A program made the position numbers and the translations under genes. Shown piece after piece: positions 6,826 to 10,505 of a stretch of DNA of 10,505 bases; positions within the stretch are counted from its first letter, which is position 1, and every line of letters starts with the position of its first letter. The notes beneath the pieces were generated by a model, which saw only the letters and a program-made list of their open reading frames with translations, did not search any database and was not told where the DNA came from. The DNA is from an uncultured Lachnospiraceae bacterium. Lineage in GTDB: Bacteria > Bacillota > Clostridia > Lachnospirales > Lachnospiraceae. The DNA lies in NCBI GenBank assembly GCA_937915975.1, contig CALGGL010000321.1, forward strand, positions 1 to 10,505, given 5' to 3'.

Positions 6826-8178
6826 ATGGACGAAAATGTTATAAAAAGAATACAACCGCATAGTAATGAAGCTGAGCAGGCCATAATCGGTGCAATCCTT
6901 ATGGACAGGGATGTAATATCGGAAATCTCCGATAAGCTTTCCCGTGAGGATTTTTATAATGCACAGTATGGCATTCTTTATGAGGCTATGAATGAGCTTT
7001 ATAATGAGGGCAAGGACATAGATGTCATAACACTGAATGAACGACTTAAGATGAAAGATGTGCCTGAGGAGATAAGCAGTCTTTCCAATTTGTCGGATAT
7101 TATTGCAGCGGTTCCCGTTTCGGCAAATGCCAGGGAATATGCACAGATTGTTATAGATGATTCTGTTTTGAGAAAGCTTATAAAGCTTAGTGATAATATA
7201 TCCAAGGATAGTTATCTGTCCAAGGAATCGGTTGACGTTATTTTAAATGAAGCAGAGCAAAATATTTTCCGTCTCGTACAAAACAGAAACGGAACGGGAA
7301 AATATAAGGAGACCAAGGAAATTGTTCTTGAGGTTCTTGAGGATATAGAAAAGGCAGCAAGAAATAAGGGTGAAATTACGGGTCTTTCCACAGGCTTTAG
7401 GGATTTGGACAGCTTACTTACAGGTATGAACGGCGGAGAGCTTATATTGGTTGCTGCAAGACCTGCTATGGGTAAGACTGCCTTTGTACTTAATATAGTT
7501 CACTATCTTGCTATAATGAAGAATATACCATGTGTTATATTTTCTCTTGAGATGAGCCGTAAGCAGCTTATGTCAAGAATAATTGCCATGGATGCAATGG
7601 TTGATTCAAAGGATTTAAAGCTTGGAACACTTAGTGATGATGACTGGGATAAGGTTATAGAATCGGCGGATGTGGTAGGTAAAGCACCTATTTATATAGA
7701 AGCTGATTATGCTGTAACACTTTCGGATCTTCGTTCCAGATGCAGATACCATAAACAGAATAATGGTGTACAGCTTATTGTACTTGATTATCTACAGCTT
7801 ATGAGTACCACAAAAAATGTTGAATCAAGGCAACAGTTTATATCAGATATATCAAGAGGTTTAAAGAATCTTTCCATAGAGCTTGATGTGCCTATAATAG
7901 CACTCTCACAGCTTAGCCGTGCGGTTGATTCAAGAACCGATCATAAGCCGGTTTTATCGGATCTTCGTGAATCGGGAGCCATCGAACAGGATGCAGATGT
8001 GGTAATGTTTATCTATCGTGATGAGTATTATAATCCTGATACCACCACCAAGCCTCAGACGGCTGAGATAAATATAGCTAAGCACCGTAACGGAGAGGTT
8101 GGAAGCGTAGACCTTCGCTGGATAGGAAAGTACACGAAGTTTGCGGATCCGGAAAAATTCTATCAGCCTAATTCGTAA
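6826..8178 (+). CDS. dnaB: Replicative DNA helicase DnaB
   Basis: DnaB (called DnaC in Bacillus subtilis) is the hexameric 5'-3' helicase that unwinds DNA at the replication fork and contacts primase. The 450-residue length is normal. The N-terminal helical domain (about 1-105) starts with RIQPHSNEAEQAIIGAIL. After a linker, the RecA-like motor has Walker A ARPAMGKTAF (K217), the FSLEMS segment, Walker B LIVLDYLQL (D321) and the C-terminal DLRESGAIEQDADVVMFIYR. Nothing suggests an intein or truncation. GGAG (6814-6817) eight bases upstream supports the ATG at 6826. It follows rplI by 63 bases without a terminator and is the last gene before a strong terminator. Confidence 0.97.
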   Translation: MDENVIKRIQPHSNEAEQAIIGAILMDRDVISEISDKLSREDFYNAQYGILYEAMNELYNEGKDIDVITLNERLKMKDVPEEISSLSNLSDIIAAVPVSANAREYAQIVIDDSVLRKLIKLSDNISKDSYLSKESVDVILNEAEQNIFRLVQNRNGTGKYKETKEIVLEVLEDIEKAARNKGEITGLSTGFRDLDSLLTGMNGGELILVAARPAMGKTAFVLNIVHYLAIMKNIPCVIFSLEMSRKQLMSRIIAMDAMVDSKDLKLGTLSDDDWDKVIESADVVGKAPIYIEADYAVTLSDLRSRCRYHKQNNGVQLIVLDYLQLMSTTKNVESRQQFISDISRGLKNLSIELDVPIIALSQLSRAVDSRTDHKPVLSDLRESGAIEQDADVVMFIYRDEYYNPDTTTKPQTAEINIAKHRNGEVGSVDLRWIGKYTKFADPEKFYQPNS

Positions 8179-8181
8179 AGC

Positions 8182-8224
8182 AAAAAAATAACTTTCAAGA
8201 ATTTATCTTGAAAGTTATTTTTTT
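8182..8224. terminator. Bidirectional intrinsic terminator between dnaB and the convergent gene
   Basis: A perfect 19-bp inverted repeat (arms 8182-8200 and 8206-8224, 5-nt loop ATTTA) has A7 on one side and T7 on the other. It yields a stem followed by a U run in both directions. It ends dnaB (stop 8176-8178) and the convergent minus-strand gene (stop at 8232). Confidence 0.92.
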
Positions 8225-8231
8225 ATTTAAG

Positions 8232-9365
8232 TTATTTCATGGAATTAAATAATGCTGCGATTTCTTCCGGTGAAAGTACTTTGTTTGGATCGTCTGTAAC
8301 CGGCGCAGGCTCAGGTGCCGGTGCAGGAGTTGGAAACTCAAGCACGTTAGATGCAGGCTCCGGTTCAGGTTCAGGCTCCGGTTCAGGAGCAGGTCCCATA
8401 CTTGCAAGCAATGCATCAAGCTCTGCCTGTGAAAGAACTCCGCCGTTATCTGCAGGAGCAGTTGTGACAGGCTCCGGCTCAGGTGCTTGTGCGGATTTAT
8501 GTTCGTGTTTTGTTTCAAATTCATCAAAGAAGCTTTGGGCTTCTGCACTTGAGGCTCCGACGTTCTTAGGAACATCAGGCTCACTTACAGGTTCAGGTTC
8601 AGGAGCGGGTGTATTATTCATACTTGCGATAAGAGCATCCATAGCCTCCTGTGAAAGAACTCCGCCGTCATCAGCAGGAGCGGCCTCTTGAACAGGTTCG
8701 GGCTCAGGAACGGCTGCTTGAACAGGCACAGGCTCAGGAACGGCTGCTTGAACAGGCACAGGCTCAGGAACGGATTCCTGTATAGGCTCAGGCTCAGGAG
8801 CAGGCTCCGGCGCTGCTGCAGGTTCCGGAACCGGTGCGGGAGCAGGACTTGCAGCCGCTGCTACGGGAATCTCTTTAATGATTACCTGTGGCTCGGGTGC
8901 AAGCTTTAAGCTTTCGGATAAATCCGAAATTGCTGCAAGCAGCTTGGATGAATCCGCATGGTTATATTTTATATTTACCTTTGTTGCGTTGTTAAGTATT
9001 TCTTTTGTAATTAAGTCATTGCTTAAGGTTGTATTTACCTTTCTTAACTGAACATAAAGTGCCTTACATATTCTTTCTACCTCAAGACTGTTGTCAGGCT
9101 GTTCTGTCTGTGACTGTGCCTCGTAGAAATCAGCCACCAGCTTTGCAACGGCTTCATTTATATCTGATTTTAACTTTTTGTCCTTTCGCTGTCTGAGACT
9201 TATTACCGATCTTAGTAATACATAAACAGAAACAATGAGAGCAATCGAAACGCATATAACATAAACAGGCTTATCTCTGAATTCGATAATACAGTATACC
9301 CAGCCTAAAAGTGCTGTAAAGCTTATCATTCCTATGGTTACAAGCCTTTTATACAAACTGTTCAT
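8232..9365 (-). CDS. Membrane-anchored protein with Pro/Glu-rich tail and three FliM/FliY-type LSQ-DALL motifs
   Basis: I do not recognise this 377-residue protein as a named family. Two hydrophobic helices (about 8-28 and 33-57) form a membrane hairpin. A basic segment RQRKDKKLK follows, then a probably helical cytoplasmic domain (about 64-155). From about 157 to the end the chain is a low-complexity Pro/Ala/Glu/Val linker with (PE)n runs. Set in it are three similar peptides: [14 protein letters not shown] (236-249), [14 protein letters not shown] (310-323) and [14 protein letters not shown] (363-376), the last one residue from the C-terminus. They resemble the N-terminal LSQ-E-I-DALL peptide of FliM and FliY; in FliM this binds phosphorylated CheY. 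I infer a tethered binding platform; the partner is unknown. GGAGG (9371-9375 as CCTCC) supports the start. The gene converges on dnaB and diverges from the Card1-like gene. Confidence 0.8.
   Translation of the reverse strand: MNSLYKRLVTIGMISFTALLGWVYCIIEFRDKPVYVICVSIALIVSVYVLLRSVISLRQRKDKKLKSDINEAVAKLVADFYEAQSQTEQPDNSLEVERICKALYVQLRKVNTTLSNDLITKEILNNATKVNIKYNHADSSKLLAAISDLSESLKLAPEPQVIIKEIPVAAAASPAPAPVPEPAAAPEPAPEPEPIQESVPEPVPVQAAVPEPVPVQAAVPEPEPVQEAAPADDGGVLSQEAMDALIASMNNTPAPEPEPVSEPDVPKNVGASSAEAQSFFDEFETKHEHKSAQAPEPEPVTTAPADNGGVLSQAELDALLASMGPAPEPEPEPEPEPASNVLEFPTPAPAPEPAPVTDDPNKVLSPEEIAALFNSMK
8701..8760. repeat. Perfect 30-bp tandem duplication in the Pro/Glu linker
   Basis: Positions 8701-8730 and 8731-8760 are identical; related, diverged sequence follows at 8761-8790. 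On the minus strand the unit encodes a 10-residue [14 protein letters not shown] repeat within the linker of the membrane protein. The length keeps the frame. Confidence 0.85.
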
Positions 9366-9410
9366 AGCTTCCTCCGAAAAGATTTAATCATATAATCCAA
9401 AATCCTATAT

Positions 9411-9440
9411 ATTGTATCATAATTTAGTATAATTAGTCAA
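9411..9440 (-). promoter_or_regulatory. Promoter of the membrane multi-motif protein gene
   Basis: On the minus strand, TTGACT (9435-9440) and TACAAT (9411-9416) are 18 bases apart, each one base from the consensus. The start codon is about 45 bases downstream. Confidence 0.65.
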
Positions 9441-9476
9441 ATGTTGTTGTTTGTAAAAAGAAATCATTTAAATATA

Positions 9477-9505
9477 TTGCCATATTTTTATAAAAAACGT
9501 ATAAT
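9477..9505 (+). promoter_or_regulatory. Promoter of the Card1-like gene
   Basis: TTGCCA (9477-9482) and a perfect TATAAT (9500-9505) are 17 bases apart. The ATG at 9535 follows about 30 bases later, so the leader is very short. The two promoters of this divergent pair are separated by 36 bases between their -35 elements. Confidence 0.75.
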
Positions 9506-9534
9506 AATTATATATTTTTATTGGCAGGTATTTT

Positions 9535-10505
9535 ATGGAGACTATAGATAAGATTATGGAAGACAATAAAATATTGGTCAAATTTTATTCGGAAGAGCCT
9601 TTGGAAAATGTTATGGCTATGATGAAGTATGAGCCTGAAAAGATTATATTTCTTGGACATAAGGACAATATGGTTACCAAGAAAATAAATGATATAAAGC
9701 ATTTCAGGGATTTAAGATGTCCAAAGGTCAATCTTTCCTTTATTGAGGTTCCGAAGGATGATCTTAATCGTGCTATTTCCATACTTACAGATATAATAAG
9801 GGAGAATCCTGATGTTAAGTTCGACCTTACGGGAGGAAGCGAGCTTATACTTATTGCGCTCGGATGTATAGCGGCGCGCATGGAAATTAAGAAAATGCGA
9901 ATCGACCCATTTACGGGTAAAGAGATAGATATAAACGGCGGTGAGATTATCACCTCCGATTACAAGTTTAACTTAAGCATCGCTGAGGAGATAGTTCTTC
10001 ACGGAGGCGTACTTACAAATCATACCGGAAGCTATGCCGACTGGCGTTTTACGGAGGAGTTTCGTGAGGATATAGGAACCATGTGGCGTATTTGCAGCGG
10101 TTATCGCGGCAAGTGGAATAAGTATTGCGCAAGGATTGATGAATTAAGAAAAGCCATGCCGGATCAGAGCGAGGGCTGGGAGGAGCTTTATAAAAAGCCT
10201 CTTGGGGAGGCGATAGAGCTTTTGCAGGACCTTAATAAAAATAACCTTTTGAAAGAATACAGAGAAACCGGCAACAAGGTTATGTTTAAGTTTAAAAATA
10301 ATATGATAAAAAAAGTAATCGGTAAGGCGGGAAATATTCTTGAGCTTCATGTGTATGAGGTAGCGACGAGAGATAAATATTTGTTTACGGATGCCATAAT
10401 AGGTGCGCATATTGACTGGACAGGAGAGCTTCATACCGACGACAGTCTTATCTACGATACCATGAATGAGATAGATGTAATCCTTATGAAGGATGTGTGT
10501 CCGAT
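9535..10505 (+). CDS. Card1/Can2-like (DUF1887) CARF-domain nuclease, C-terminus beyond window
   Basis: The frame is open from the ATG at 9535 to the right edge (323 codons). The N-terminal ~150 residues look like a CARF Rossmann fold: IIFLGHK near 37-43 and the nucleotide-binding signature DLTGGSELILIALG at 97-110. A short winged-helix-like stretch (about 222-260) follows. Then comes the start of a PD-(D/E)XK nuclease domain, with AGNILELHVY (E270), HIDW and NEIDVIL (E312, D314); the final E-x-K residues would lie just outside. This order matches the Card1/Can2 family, in which cyclic oligoadenylate made by type III CRISPR complexes activates DNA/RNA cleavage. No cas gene or array is seen here, so a stand-alone role is possible. 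The ribosome-binding site is modest (AGG, 9526-9528). Codon use matches the central genes. Confidence 0.75.
   Translation, partial: METIDKIMEDNKILVKFYSEEPLENVMAMMKYEPEKIIFLGHKDNMVTKKINDIKHFRDLRCPKVNLSFIEVPKDDLNRAISILTDIIRENPDVKFDLTGGSELILIALGCIAARMEIKKMRIDPFTGKEIDINGGEIITSDYKFNLSIAEEIVLHGGVLTNHTGSYADWRFTEEFREDIGTMWRICSGYRGKWNKYCARIDELRKAMPDQSEGWEELYKKPLGEAIELLQDLNKNNLLKEYRETGNKVMFKFKNNMIKKVIGKAGNILELHVYEVATRDKYLFTDAIIGAHIDWTGELHTDDSLIYDTMNEIDVILMKDVCP

Noticed and set aside
8239..8691. Rightward frame rich in Gly/Ser (GSGSGSG)
   Set aside because: It is the antisense reading of the Pro/Glu repeats of the minus-strand membrane protein. It begins at the other gene's 3' end and has no promoter or ribosome-binding site.
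8688..8909. Small rightward frame with [10 protein letters not shown] repeats
   Set aside because: Another shadow of the same repetitive segment, without translation signals.

Overview
The window looks like DNA from anaerobic gut-type Clostridia (Lachnospiraceae or close relatives). The evidence is the gene order valS - gdpP - rplI - dnaB, the strong CTT/AGA/GAT codon bias after about position 1800, Firmicutes-style Shine-Dalgarno sites and sigma-A promoters, and a DUF4250 microprotein. It does not read as one uniform piece. Positions 1 to about 1790 are richer in G+C and in G/C-ending codons than the rest, and the change falls inside valS within the conserved [10 protein letters not shown] motif. 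Either homologous replacement or an assembly join is possible.

Left part (1-1790): the start of a thrH-like phosphoserine phosphatase gene runs leftward off the edge. A divergent promoter region follows, then a stub of about 25 codons that begins like a TetR-type regulator. This stub is fused head-on to an azlC-type amino-acid permease gene that has lost its 3' end (junction near 395-410). Next come a 60-bp tandem repeat of about 2.4 copies, a complete DUF4250 gene, and the first 86 codons of valS.

Central part (1790-8224): the rest of valS (valyl-tRNA synthetase), gdpP (membrane c-di-AMP phosphodiesterase), rplI (ribosomal protein bL9) and dnaB (replicative helicase) lie close together on the + strand with no terminator between them. 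They end at a perfect 19-bp stem that can terminate transcription from both sides.

Right part (8225-10505): a minus-strand gene encodes a membrane-hairpin protein with a Pro/Glu-rich tail. The tail carries three copies of a motif resembling the LSQ-E-I-DALL peptide at the N-terminus of the flagellar switch proteins FliM/FliY, the peptide that binds phosphorylated CheY in FliM. Divergent from it, with its own consensus promoter, is the first ~323 codons of a Card1/Can2-like (DUF1887) protein: a CARF-type nucleotide-sensing domain followed by the start of a PD-(D/E)XK nuclease domain. No CRISPR array or cas gene is visible. The multi-motif membrane protein and the CARF nuclease are the two most interesting items. 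The valS and azlC junctions decide how far the left part may be read as true context for the right.
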